A DNA stretch of 64,000 nucleotides from Verrucomicrobiales bacterium. GTDB taxonomy: Bacteria; Verrucomicrobiota; Verrucomicrobiia; Verrucomicrobiales; V1-33. Made by a program: the position numbers and the translations under genes. The notes beneath the pieces are model-generated. The model was not told the origin of the DNA. It searched no databases and saw only the letters and a program-made list of their open reading frames with translations. The DNA is taken from the NCBI GenBank assembly GCA_947460575.1, contig CANHIJ010000002.1, positions 34,397 through 98,396 of the forward strand. Reading direction: 5' to 3'. Shown piece by piece: positions 17,839 through 26,544 of the stretch. The first letter of the stretch is position 1. The number at the start of each line of letters is the position of its first letter.

Positions 17839-19773
17839 ATGCTCGCCCGCTTTCAGGCGCGCTGGATCCCCTTCCGCAATAGCCGCGACCCCGCCAGCCT
17901 CGCCGTCCTCGGCGCCCTCGCTCTCGCCTCAGGGCTCCTCGCCCTTTTCCTCGTCCTCGGCCCCAAGCCCTGGGAGCCCTCCCTCCTCAAGCGCCTCGCC
18001 GCCGGAAAACCCCTCAAGCTCGACCACTTTATCCAAATCGGCCTGTGGTGGGGCGCCCTCGCTTCCTTCGGCGCCTCGCTCCTGGCCCTGGCCACCGCCC
18101 GATGGTGGTCCCCGCCCCTCGCCCCGCTCTTCCCCGACCCCACCCCGCCCTCCTCGCGGGCCGCCCGCTGGACGCTCCTCTTCGCCTTCGCCGCCATGCT
18201 CCTCGCCGCCTGGCCCAGGCTGGCGCGCCTCGACCACAGCCTCTGGAATGACGAGGAATACCACGTCCGCACCTACGCTTGGGGTTCCTATTCCCCCGTC
18301 CCAGACGGTTCCCTCGCCTTCCAACCCATCTCCTGGAAGGAAGCCATCTTCGAAAATGAAAAGGGCAACCATCACCTCTGGGCCTCCGTCGAATCCCGCC
18401 TCGGCCACGCCCTCAGCGGTCACGACTGGAGCCCCCAAAGCACATTCTCAGAAGTAGGCTTCCGCCTCTTCCCCTGCGCCAGCGGCATTCTCACCGTAGG
18501 GCTCCTCGTCCTCCTCGGCGCCGCCCTCGGCAGCGCCCGCGTCGGCCTCGCCGCCGGACTCATCCTCGCCCTCCACCCCTGGCATGTCCGCTGGAGCGTA
18601 GAAGCCCGCGGCTATTCCACCATGCTCCTGGCCATCACCGCCAGCCTCTTCTGCCTCGTCCGCGCCTTCCAAACCAACCGCTGGCGCTGGTGGCTCGGCT
18701 ACGCCGCCGCGCAATCCCTCTTCCTCCTCTCCTTCGCCGGCAGCGTCTACCTAGCCGGCGCTCAAAACCTGGTCGCCCTGGCCCTCATCTTCACCAACCC
18801 CGCCCCGTTCGCCCTCCGCCGCGGCTCCGCCGCCCGCCTTATCGCCGCGGGCATCCTCTCCTTCATCCCGACCGCCCTCCTCCTCGGCCCCCACCTTCCG
18901 CAAATCGCCGCCTACCTCCAGTCGGCCCACGACTACGCCCCCATCGACGCCAGTTGGTTCGCCGACCTCTGGGCCCACCTCGTCACCGGCCTCCGCCCCA
19001 CCGCCGACCCCCCAGGTTCCAGCCAAGGCATCGCCCTCGCCGACCTCCTCGCCGCCGCCCCCTGGAAACGCGCCTTCGTCTTCGGCCTCATCCCCCTCCT
19101 CACCGCCCTCGGCTTGATCGCCCTCCTCCGCCAAGACTGGCGCACCCGCCTCGTCGCCGCCTCCCTCGTCCTCGCCGCCCTCCTCGCCCTCGCCCACAAC
19201 GCGCTCTCCGGCACCGCCTTCCTCACCTGGTACCTCCTCTACCTCCTCCCCGCCTTCGCCCTCAGCCTCGTCTGGGGCTCCCTCGCCCTCGCCAAGGCCC
19301 TGCCCCGCTCCCCCTCGTCCCTCCCCCTCCTCGCCGCCCTCCTCTACTGCCTCCTCACCGCCCCCGCCCTGGCCCGCATCATCAACGTCCCCCGCCAGCC
19401 CATCCGCGAAGCCATCGCCGCCATGCGCGGCCGCGCCCCGGCCCTCCAGCCCGCTGACGACCCCGTCCTCACCGCCTCCTTCGGCGGCGGCGCCCGCCAA
19501 ATGCTCTCCTACGACCCCCGCCTCCGCATCCTCAAAACCACCGCGGATTTAGAAAATCTCACCCAACTCGCCCTCACCTCCCACCGCCCCCTCTGCCTCT
19601 GCCTCCGCGGCCTCGAATCCCTCGCCGTAGAATGCCCCGAACTCTGCGCCGCCCTCGCCAGCGACCCCCGCTGGCAACCCCTCCCCCCCGTCCTCGGCAT
19701 GGAGGCCATGCTCAGCTACCACCTCTACCGCTTCGCCCCCGACGCCATCCCCAAGATCAGCCTCCAACCCTGA
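17839..19773 (+). CDS. polytopic membrane glycosyltransferase, GT39/ArnT-like
   Basis: Integral membrane protein of 644 residues with many hydrophobic segments. The first periplasmic loop contains HSLWNDEEYHVR, in the position and style of the acidic catalytic motif of GT-C enzymes (protein mannosyltransferase / ArnT / PMT_2). Such enzymes transfer sugars from polyprenyl-phosphate carriers to proteins or lipid A on the periplasmic face. The ATG directly abuts the TAA of the pseudopilin gene (zero gap), so the two are translated from one message; glycosylation of the pseudopilin or pilus is a reasonable but unproven guess. It could instead act on a surface polymer. The C-terminal 120 residues are soluble. 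Confidence 0.72.
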   Translation: MLARFQARWIPFRNSRDPASLAVLGALALASGLLALFLVLGPKPWEPSLLKRLAAGKPLKLDHFIQIGLWWGALASFGASLLALATARWWSPPLAPLFPDPTPPSSRAARWTLLFAFAAMLLAAWPRLARLDHSLWNDEEYHVRTYAWGSYSPVPDGSLAFQPISWKEAIFENEKGNHHLWASVESRLGHALSGHDWSPQSTFSEVGFRLFPCASGILTVGLLVLLGAALGSARVGLAAGLILALHPWHVRWSVEARGYSTMLLAITASLFCLVRAFQTNRWRWWLGYAAAQSLFLLSFAGSVYLAGAQNLVALALIFTNPAPFALRRGSAARLIAAGILSFIPTALLLGPHLPQIAAYLQSAHDYAPIDASWFADLWAHLVTGLRPTADPPGSSQGIALADLLAAAPWKRAFVFGLIPLLTALGLIALLRQDWRTRLVAASLVLAALLALAHNALSGTAFLTWYLLYLLPAFALSLVWGSLALAKALPRSPSSLPLLAALLYCLLTAPALARIINVPRQPIREAIAAMRGRAPALQPADDPVLTASFGGGARQMLSYDPRLRILKTTADLENLTQLALTSHRPLCLCLRGLESLAVECPELCAALASDPRWQPLPPVLGMEAMLSYHLYRFAPDAIPKISLQP

Positions 19774-19777
19774 TCCC

Positions 19778-20317
19778 ATGCCCGAAAAATCCGCCCTCCG
19801 CCGCCACTTCCGCCACGCCCTCGCCGCCCTCCCCCTCGACTCCAAAATCCAGGCCTCCGCCAACCTCCGCCTCCAACTCCAAGCCTGGCCCCCCTTCCAA
19901 CGCGCCCGCTTCATCGCCCTCTTCCACCCCACCCCCACCGAACCCGACCTCCTCCCCCTCCTCCTCCTCCCCGGCAAATCCTTCCTCTTCCCCCGCTGCC
20001 AACCCCAGCGCGCCCTCTCCTGGCACCCCCCAGACCACCTCCCTCACTGGAAACCCAACTCCTTCGGCATCATCGAGCCCGACCCCCACCTCAGCCCCGC
20101 CCTCTCCCCAGACTCCCTCGACCTCGTCCTCGTCCCCGGCCTCGCCTTCACCCCCACCGGACACCGCCTCGGCCACGGCGCCGGCTACTACGACCGCTTT
20201 CTCGCCTCCCTGCCCCCCACTCTCCCCACCGTCGGCCTCTGCTTCCACTGCCAACTCCAGCCCCATCTCCCCACCCACCCCCACGACATCCCCGTCCACC
20301 ACCTCTTCCACGCCTAA
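19778..20317 (+). CDS. 5-formyltetrahydrofolate cyclo-ligase
   Basis: Converts 5-formyl-THF to 5,10-methenyl-THF using ATP, recycling folate in the cytoplasm. It is 179 residues, standard for the YgfA/MTHFS family. Signature motifs: the N-terminal KSALRRHFRHAL, which binds ATP phosphate, PRCQPQRALSWH in the middle, and LVPGLAFTPTGHRLGHGAGYYDRF... near the C-terminus, the ATP/folate-binding loop that defines the family. It follows the glycosyltransferase gene by four bases and is probably translated from the same message without functional connection. Confidence 0.93.
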   Translation: MPEKSALRRHFRHALAALPLDSKIQASANLRLQLQAWPPFQRARFIALFHPTPTEPDLLPLLLLPGKSFLFPRCQPQRALSWHPPDHLPHWKPNSFGIIEPDPHLSPALSPDSLDLVLVPGLAFTPTGHRLGHGAGYYDRFLASLPPTLPTVGLCFHCQLQPHLPTHPHDIPVHHLFHA

Positions 20318-20347
20318 TCCCCCTCCCTTTTCTTCCCAACCACACCC

Positions 20348-21190
20348 ATGAAAACCACCCGCCTCCTCCCCCTCCTCGCCCTCGCCCTCACCGCCAGCCT
20401 CCTCGCCACCCCCATCCCGGAAAACCTCCGCCAAAACGGCTGGTTCGTCGGCTCCCAAGCTTACACCTTCAAAGAATTCTCCGCCTTCGAAGCCATCGCC
20501 AAAACCAAGGAAGCCGGCGGCAACATGATCGAATTCTACCCCGGCCAAACCCTCAAGCCAGGCTCCCCAGACAAAGTCGGCCACACCATGTCCCCCGCCG
20601 CCATGGCCGAACTCCAAGCCGAATGCACCCGCCAAGGCGTCCGCCCCGTCAACTACGGCGTCGTCGGCGCCAACAACGCCGACGAAGTCAATGCCATCAT
20701 GGCCTTCGCCAAAAAAATGGACCTCTACGCCGTCTGCACCGAATCCACCGAACAGGTCGCCGCCTGGGAAGCCGCCGCCAAACAATACGACATCAAAGTC
20801 GCCTTCCACGAACACGGCGGCTCCATGAGCAATCCCAAATACAAGGTCTGGAATCCCCTCTACATCCTCGGCGTCGTCGAAAGCCGCGACCCCCGCGTCG
20901 GCGCCTGCGCCGACCTCGGCCACTGGTGCACCTCTAACCTCAAACCCGTCGAGTGCCTCCGCATCCTCAACGGCCACATCATCAGCGTCCACCTCAAGGA
21001 CAAAGCCTCCAACGGCGAAGCCCCCGTCGTCGTCGCCGGTAAGGGCGTCGTCGACGTCGCCGCCTGCCTCGACGAACTCAAAAAACAAAAGTTCGCCGGA
21101 CACATCTCTATCGAACACGAAAACGATTGGAACGACAGCGTCCCCCAAGTCCGCGCCAGCATCGACTTCGTCAAAGCCCACGGCAAATAA
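20348..21190 (+). CDS. exported sugar phosphate isomerase/epimerase-like TIM-barrel protein
   Basis: Predicted exported protein of 280 residues. A signal peptide (MKTTRLLPLLALALTASLLA) precedes a domain of the xylose-isomerase-like TIM barrel family (AP endonuclease 2 superfamily). Supporting stretches are NMIEFYPG, KVAFHEHGGSM, VGACADLGHWC and VHLKDKA, which supply the Glu/His/Asp metal ligands in the usual order, and the C-terminal HISIEHENDW. Secreted members are common in Verrucomicrobiota and Planctomycetes and are usually assigned to sugar metabolism without a known substrate. A strong terminator follows directly, ending this co-directional block. Confidence 0.85.
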   Translation: MKTTRLLPLLALALTASLLATPIPENLRQNGWFVGSQAYTFKEFSAFEAIAKTKEAGGNMIEFYPGQTLKPGSPDKVGHTMSPAAMAELQAECTRQGVRPVNYGVVGANNADEVNAIMAFAKKMDLYAVCTESTEQVAAWEAAAKQYDIKVAFHEHGGSMSNPKYKVWNPLYILGVVESRDPRVGACADLGHWCTSNLKPVECLRILNGHIISVHLKDKASNGEAPVVVAGKGVVDVAACLDELKKQKFAGHISIEHENDWNDSVPQVRASIDFVKAHGK

Positions 21191-21215
21191 CCCCCCTCGC
21201 CACTCCCCCTAACTC

Positions 21216-21262
21216 ACGGCCGGACGGCCTCCCCAGCGGAGGCCTCCGGCCGTTTCCTTTTT
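21216..21262 (+). terminator. rho-independent terminator
   Basis: A 16-base-pair GC-rich stem (arms 21216-21232 and 21238-21253, one bulged C) with a 5-base loop is followed by a T-rich run. It sits between the convergent TIM-barrel and DUF1501 genes and separates the long plus-strand block from the minus-strand pair. Confidence 0.85.
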
Positions 21263-21285
21263 ATAACATAAATTTTCAGAGCAAA

Positions 21286-22710
21286 TCACGCCAAAATTTC
21301 CCGAATTACTCGGCTCGCGCCATCGATCTGGGTGAGCCTTTGCTCGAGCCCTTGAAAATAGAACGTCAATTTGTCGTGCTCGATTCCTAGCAAGTGGAGA
21401 ATGGTCGCGTGGAGGTCGCGCACTTGCACCGGGTTTTCCACCGCCTTGAATCCAAAATCGTCGGTCGCTCCATAAACCGTGCCGCCCTTGATTCCCCCGC
21501 CCGCCATCCACACCGAATAGCCATAGGGACTGTGGTCGCGGCCGTCCGAACCCTCAGACGTCGGGGTCCGCCCAAACTCGCCGCCCCAAAGGAGCAGGGT
21601 GGAATCGAGCAGTCCGCGCGCTTTGAGATCTTTGATCAATCCCGCGATCGGCTTGTCGATTTGTCGGCCGTTGCGCAAGTGCTTAGAATCGTTCGCGCCG
21701 TGCGTGTCCCATCCGTCGCCCCCGCCGCCGTGGTAGAGTTGTACAAAGCGCACCCCGCGCTCGACCAAGCGGCGCGCGTTGAGGCACTGGGTGCCAAACG
21801 GGCGCGTGATTTCGTTGTCCAAACCATAGAGCGCCTTAACGCTGTCCGATTCCTTGCTGAGGTCGACGGCCTCGGGAGCGGCGGACTGCATCCGATAGGC
21901 CAGCTCATAGGCCGCGATGCGCGCCCCCAGGTTACTGTCGTTATTTTGCGCCGCGAGGTACTGGCGGTTGAGCTGCTGCGAGAAGTCGAGCATGCGGCGC
22001 TGGTCCGCTCCGCTGATGGATTCGGGCCGGTCCAAGTAGAGGATCGGGGCCCCGCTGGCACGCAATTCCGCCGCCGCGTAAACCGCCGGAAGGAATCCGT
22101 GGCCGTAGGTCGTCGGCCCGCCTTTGAGCGGCCCGTCCCGCAGCACCACATAACCAGGCAAATTCTCCGAGGCCGCACCCAGCCCATACATCGCCCAGGC
22201 CCCCAGACTCGGCCGCCCCATCAAGCGCGACCCCGAATGCGCCATATAGAGCGCGGGAGCGTGGTTGAATTCCGTGTGGTGACAGCTCCGCACCACCGCG
22301 AGCTCATCGGCGACGTCCCGCAGGTGCTCGAAAATGTCTGACATCTCGATGCCAGAGTTGCCGCAGCGGCGAAAAGTCCGCTGGCTCGCCAGAACCTTGG
22401 CGGTGCTCGCCTTGGTGAATTCTAAATCCAAATGTCCAAAGCTCTCCGGCAGCGCCTGCCCCGCATATTTAGCTAGGAGCGGCTTGGGGTCAAAGGTATC
22501 CACCTGGCTCGGTCCACCGTGCATAAAAAGCGAAATCACCGCCCGGGCCCGCGGCGCCTGATGGGGTGCGCCGAGATGCCGCGCCGGGCCCGCCGCTTGG
22601 GCTTCGCGGCTCAGCAAATCCAGCAACGCTAGCGATCCTATGCCCATGCCAGCTTTGCTCAGAAAAGTGCGGCGCGACTGCGCGCGGCTGTCAGGAAAGT
22701 GCGGTTTCAT
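21286..22710 (-). CDS. DUF1501 domain protein, Tat-exported, first copy
   Basis: Exported sulfatase/alkaline-phosphatase-fold protein of the DUF1501 family, 474 residues. The N-terminus holds a Tat-type signal (SRRTFLSKAGMGIGSLALLDLL) and the family pattern continues with MHGGPSQVDTFDPKP, LGAWAMYGLG and GGEFGRTP. ATG at 22710 is chosen: its A is the last base of the upstream gene's TGA (TGATG), which couples the two genes; a TTG one codon earlier is less likely. DUF1501 proteins almost always sit beside PSCyt1/PSCyt2/PSD1 proteins in Planctomycetes and Verrucomicrobiota, as here. The biochemical role of the pair is not established; links to polysaccharide breakdown are inferred from genomic context in other organisms. 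Confidence 0.92.
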   Translation of the reverse strand: MKPHFPDSRAQSRRTFLSKAGMGIGSLALLDLLSREAQAAGPARHLGAPHQAPRARAVISLFMHGGPSQVDTFDPKPLLAKYAGQALPESFGHLDLEFTKASTAKVLASQRTFRRCGNSGIEMSDIFEHLRDVADELAVVRSCHHTEFNHAPALYMAHSGSRLMGRPSLGAWAMYGLGAASENLPGYVVLRDGPLKGGPTTYGHGFLPAVYAAAELRASGAPILYLDRPESISGADQRRMLDFSQQLNRQYLAAQNNDSNLGARIAAYELAYRMQSAAPEAVDLSKESDSVKALYGLDNEITRPFGTQCLNARRLVERGVRFVQLYHGGGGDGWDTHGANDSKHLRNGRQIDKPIAGLIKDLKARGLLDSTLLLWGGEFGRTPTSEGSDGRDHSPYGYSVWMAGGGIKGGTVYGATDDFGFKAVENPVQVRDLHATILHLLGIEHDKLTFYFQGLEQRLTQIDGASRVIREILA

Positions 22711-25649
22711 CAATTGGTATAAATGAATTCGGTCGTGTTAATGACGCCCAGGCAAAACTCTACTAGCGCTGCCGCGCGGGGCTCCCCAGCTCCGGACGGC
22801 GCGTGGGCCGCTTCCGCCCCCGCGATGAATTGCTCCGCCCAGGCCAACTCGCCTTCGCTCGCCTCCCGGCTGTAGGCCAGCAACCACGTCCGCTTGGCGA
22901 ACGCCGCCACCTCGCTCCCGACCTCCCGGGTGATCCGCCGGGCCATGGCCCCAGCCTGCTCGGCGACACGGCGATTGTTCAAAAGCGTGAGGGCCTGGGC
23001 GGGCACTGTGGTCGTCTGCCGGACCGCACAACTGGTCGCCGCGTGGGGCGGATCAAACGCCTCAAAAAACGGAAAGCGAAACGAGCGGCGGTTCAAAATA
23101 TAAATCGCCCGGCGGTTCTGCTCCGGCGTCACCGGCCACTTCAATTCGGGTTTGTTTTCAAGATCGTACATGCCCTGCAATTCTTCCGGCGCCAGCCGCG
23201 GCACGAACGGCGCCCCAAACGGCTTCAAATCCAGCGTTCCCGCCGCCATGTGGAGCTGATCCCACACTGCTTCAGCTTCGAGGCGCCGCCGCGGAAAACC
23301 CGCCAACCACACATTTTGTGGATCCCTCGCTACGGCCTCGGCCGCGCGCACCGCCGACTGTTGGTAGGTGGCGGACAGCATGATGCGACGATGCAGTTTT
23401 TTCAAGCTCCAGCCGCTTTCCACCAACTCCGCCGCTAGCCAATCGAGCAATGCCGGGTGCGATGGCGCCGCCCCCTGCGTTCCAAGGTCGTTGGGCGTAG
23501 CCGCGAGGGCCTGCCCAAAGTGCCACTGCCACATTCGGTTGGCGATGACTCGCGCGGGCAAGGGGTTTTGCGGAGAAACCAGCCAGCGCGCCAACTGGGA
23601 CCGCCGCTGCTTCGCTTCGTCAATCCCGCCTGGCAAGGCCCCGCCCCCCGGCAAAAAAGCTGGCAGCGCCGGACCCTGGCGCTTCGTCGGCTGGCTCAAC
23701 TCGCCCCGCTTCAAGAGGTGAATCTCCCGCGGCGGCTCGGCGTGCCGCAGCACCCGAAACGCGCTCCGCTCGCCCTTCCCCCAAGCTTTAGCCCCCGTGT
23801 TTTTGTTGTAACTCTCGCTGGCCGCAAAAATCGCCTCCATCCCAAAATAATCGCGCTGCGTGATCGGATCGTATTTGTGCTGGTGGCAATTCGCACAGCC
23901 CATCGTTAACCCCAGCACCGCCTCGCTGAGCGTGCTCACTTGGTCGGTCCGCCGCACATATTCTAATTTATCCGGATAGGCATCCAGCGCATTGGGCCAC
24001 TCCCCCAGCGTCCACACGGCCACCGCATCTTGCATCGCCGCCTCCTCCGGCCACAGTTCGTCGCCCGCGACCTGTTCCATCAAAAACCGATCATACGGCT
24101 TATCCTCGTTGAAGCTCCGAATCACATAGTCCCGGTAGCGCCAAGCCTGTTCGTAAAATATGTCGGTCTCATAGCCTCCCGAATCCGCATAGCGCACCAC
24201 GTCGAGCCAATGCCGCGCCCAGCGCTCCCCATGCGCCGACGACGCCAAAAGCCGGTCAATCACTTTGGCAAAAGCCTCCGCGCTGGAGTCGCCGACAAAG
24301 GCCGCGATTTCCTCCCGGGTCGGCGGCAGCCCGATCAAGTCGAATGAGGCGCGCCGCAGCAGCGCGGCTTTGCTCGCCGCCGGGGCCGGGCTCAGCTTGA
24401 CCTCATCCAGCTTCTCTAGCACAAAAGCATCAATCGCCGCGACCGGCTCCGCACCCGCGCGCTCCGGCACCGGCGGGCGCTGCAGCACCTTAAACGACCA
24501 GTGCGTCGGCTCCGCCGCCACGCCAGGATCTACCTCATCGTCGCGCCTCGACCACACCGCGCCTTGATCGATCCACGCCCGCACCAACCCCACCTGCGCG
24601 GCGCTCAAACCCTTCCCCTCCGGCGGCATCGCCGCCCCTTCATCCAAGCGCGCCAGGCGCTGCACCAGCGGACTAGCCGCGCCGTTTCCCGCTAGGATCG
24701 CCAATCCCTCGTCCCCGCCCTCCATGGCGCGCGCCTGCGTCGCCAGGGAAAACCCGCCCTTTTCCTTGGTCAGCCCATGGCACTTAAAACAGGCCTCCCG
24801 GAAAAGGGGCTTGATGTCCCGGGCAAAGTCCACCTTCCCGGTCGACGCCTGCGCCAGGCGCGGATCGACCTTGCCCGTAGCATAGTGCGCCTTGACCCGC
24901 TCCTCCCCTAGCACGCTCGCATAGATCGCTAGCTCGTCCATTTCCCCCTTAAAAAAAGCCCCCCCCGACTCCCCAGTTTCCCCTCCGACCTGAATCGGCC
25001 GATCGCTCCTAATATCCCCCCCTCCATCGCGCCGCGAACTCTGGAGGGCCCCATCCACATAAAGCCAGTTCTGCCCGTCGGCGCGGCGCGCCCAAACCAC
25101 GTGGTGAAACGCCCCATCGTTGAGGCCAGCACGCGAGGCCAGCACTTCATCTTCCCCTCCCTTCGGCCCCACCCCCACCAGAATCTGCCCGTCGTTGCCA
25201 CCCCCCTTTCGGCTTCCCCCCAAAAGGCACCAATCGCCCGAGGCAAAACCGCTCGTCACCTGTGATACCAGCGCCGCGCTCCCCGGCCAATAGGGCCGCG
25301 CAAAAGCCTGCGTGCTGCGAAACCACAATTCCACCGACAGATCGCCCGAACCCCCCACCGCGCCAGCCGGAATTTCTAGCAAACTAGCCCCATCGAACGA
25401 AGCCGCGCTCCCCAGCGCGCCATCCGCCACGATGCGAACGCCCGCCGCCGAAACGCCCTCCCGACTCACCTTCTCCGCGGCCGCTAACGGGCCCGCCTCC
25501 CCCGCCAAGGCCTCACCGCCCTCAAAGCGATAGTACACCGCAGGATGGTCTCGGAAAACCTCTCCCCAGTACGTCCCCGCAGGCGGCTCCGCCCCCCGTG
25601 CCGAAACAGCGCAAACCACCGCCAGCAGAGACCGCAAAACCAATTTCAT
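22710..25649 (-). CDS. PSCyt1-PSCyt2(DUF1549)-PSD1(DUF1553) protein with N-terminal LamG domain
   Basis: Exported 979-residue protein. A signal peptide is followed by a LamG/concanavalin-like domain at about residues 30-260 (SFDGASLLEIPAG, LSVELWFRS, HHVVWARRADGQNWLYVDG). A planctomycete cytochrome-c-like domain with the haem motif CFKCHG comes next (about 285), then a DUF1549 domain (RHWLDVVRYADSGGYE) with a second CxxCH in CANCHQHKYDPIT. DUF1553 is C-terminal (RVIANRMWQWHFG, LLDWLAAELVESGWSLKKL, SATYQQS). The first CxxCH suggests covalent haem and an electron-transfer role outside the cytoplasm. The stop overlaps the DUF1501 start by one base. Compared with the second pair at 34-37 kb, the LamG domain is at the N-terminus rather than mid-protein. 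Confidence 0.9.
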   Translation of the reverse strand: MKLVLRSLLAVVCAVSARGAEPPAGTYWGEVFRDHPAVYYRFEGGEALAGEAGPLAAAEKVSREGVSAAGVRIVADGALGSAASFDGASLLEIPAGAVGGSGDLSVELWFRSTQAFARPYWPGSAALVSQVTSGFASGDWCLLGGSRKGGGNDGQILVGVGPKGGEDEVLASRAGLNDGAFHHVVWARRADGQNWLYVDGALQSSRRDGGGDIRSDRPIQVGGETGESGGAFFKGEMDELAIYASVLGEERVKAHYATGKVDPRLAQASTGKVDFARDIKPLFREACFKCHGLTKEKGGFSLATQARAMEGGDEGLAILAGNGAASPLVQRLARLDEGAAMPPEGKGLSAAQVGLVRAWIDQGAVWSRRDDEVDPGVAAEPTHWSFKVLQRPPVPERAGAEPVAAIDAFVLEKLDEVKLSPAPAASKAALLRRASFDLIGLPPTREEIAAFVGDSSAEAFAKVIDRLLASSAHGERWARHWLDVVRYADSGGYETDIFYEQAWRYRDYVIRSFNEDKPYDRFLMEQVAGDELWPEEAAMQDAVAVWTLGEWPNALDAYPDKLEYVRRTDQVSTLSEAVLGLTMGCANCHQHKYDPITQRDYFGMEAIFAASESYNKNTGAKAWGKGERSAFRVLRHAEPPREIHLLKRGELSQPTKRQGPALPAFLPGGGALPGGIDEAKQRRSQLARWLVSPQNPLPARVIANRMWQWHFGQALAATPNDLGTQGAAPSHPALLDWLAAELVESGWSLKKLHRRIMLSATYQQSAVRAAEAVARDPQNVWLAGFPRRRLEAEAVWDQLHMAAGTLDLKPFGAPFVPRLAPEELQGMYDLENKPELKWPVTPEQNRRAIYILNRRSFRFPFFEAFDPPHAATSCAVRQTTTVPAQALTLLNNRRVAEQAGAMARRITREVGSEVAAFAKRTWLLAYSREASEGELAWAEQFIAGAEAAHAPSGAGEPRAAALVEFCLGVINTTEFIYTN

Positions 25650-25836
25650 TTTTCAAAACACACCCCGAAAAATTGGATCGGCAAGCCCGGAAAGTACCCG
25701 CGACCCGCTAACCGGCCTTCCGCCAGTGCCGCCGCGCGCCCGGCCATCCCTCCCTCCCCTCCCTCCCATGGCAGACCTCCCCGTGCCAGCCGCGCTCATC
25801 CCACCATGTCAAGGCAGAGCATCGGCGCGGCAATGG

Positions 25837-26012
25837 TCACCGGTGGTTGAGCGGGGCGACACCACCGGATTCTCCGTTTTCGCATCTTCCGCACCCCAAC
25901 AGGGGTGCCAGCGCGGCCGCCCCCAAAAAGCCCACGCGCGAAGCGAAAACCTCCCGCGCCAGCGCTCCGCGCCCCCCGAATACGATAGTCAACTCACGAC
26001 TTTAGGTTTACA
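25837..26012. repeat. dispersed intergenic repeat, copy 1 (second copy at 50299-50472)
   Basis: This stretch aligns along its length with 50299-50472. Shared landmarks in order: CCGGTGGT..ACACCACCGG (an inverted repeat), GCACCCC-N4-GGGGTGC (a second inverted repeat), GCCAGCGC, CGCGCCAGCGCTCCGCGCC and a final ACTTTAGGTTTA-like end. It lies in the gap upstream of the first PSD1/DUF1501 operon and contains no supported gene. Confidence 0.8.
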
Positions 26013-26062
26013 GCATAAGGGCGCGAGATTCCCCTGCTGCGGTCGGCGCTATGGCCTGGAAC

Positions 26063-26218
26063 TCAATCGTCCGCTTGCAGGCCAAACAACCACTTCAGGA
26101 AAAAGTGGGGATGACCAGTGAAGAACCCGAAACCTGTTAGAGCCAAGGCTGCGACGGCCAGAAGTAGCATGGCGCGTTGAACGCTTCTCGGCCAACGAGA
26201 TGTTTCTCGGGGTGTCAT
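26063..26218 (-). CDS. possible 51-residue single-pass membrane protein
   Basis: Small frame, ATG at 26218, TGA ending at 26063. The product begins MTPRETSRWPRSVQRAM, basic and soluble, then one hydrophobic helix (MLLLAVAALALTGFGFF) and ends HPHFFLKWLFGLQADD. The positive-inside pattern and sharp helix boundaries look like a genuine small membrane protein rather than random translation. An AGG triplet lies just before the start but with very short spacing, so translation signals are weak; an internal ATG at 26170 is an alternative. It occupies the otherwise empty gap between the first PSD1 gene and a secreted-protein gene. No family recognised. Confidence 0.42.
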   Translation of the reverse strand: MTPRETSRWPRSVQRAMLLLAVAALALTGFGFFTGHPHFFLKWLFGLQADD

Positions 26219-26489
26219 ATCCTAGTTCTTATGGGGTCAGATTTGTCAGCGCGACCCACGCGGAGCGCCAGCGATGTGCCGCCATTCGAGATTGGGTTGC
26301 AGGCCGGAGGGCTACGACTCATCCCCGTGCGCTCTAGAGAATAAAAAGTCACCGTGTGGAGCAAGGTGAAAAATCAGCTCAACTCCAAGCATCCGCCATG
26401 CCGCACTCACCGCGGAGCTGACCTTGATAGCGACTCATTTGCCGCAGGAAGGTCGGGTGCAAGCAGCGCGCGGGGCAACCCCAAGACGC
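26219..26489. other. intergenic stretch without a supported gene
   Basis: About 270 bases with markedly lower C content than the neighbouring coding regions. A short plus-strand frame from a GTG at 26355 gives a product without features and is not accepted. No promoter or RNA structure stands out. Confidence 0.5.
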
Positions 26490-26519
26490 AAAACGGGGCG
26501 GAGATTGCTCCCCGCCCCG
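26490..26519 (-). terminator. rho-independent terminator of the secreted-protein gene
   Basis: On the minus strand an 11-pair stem (one G-T wobble) closed by a GCAA tetraloop is followed by TTTT. It begins 25 bases after the stop codon of the gene at 26545-27318. Confidence 0.8.
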
Positions 26520-26544
26520 CTAGCTGAAAAAACTCGACTCGCGA

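Noticed and set aside
26355..26522. Short plus-strand frame starting with GTG
   Set aside because: Runs through the terminator of the opposite gene and has no feature of a real protein.
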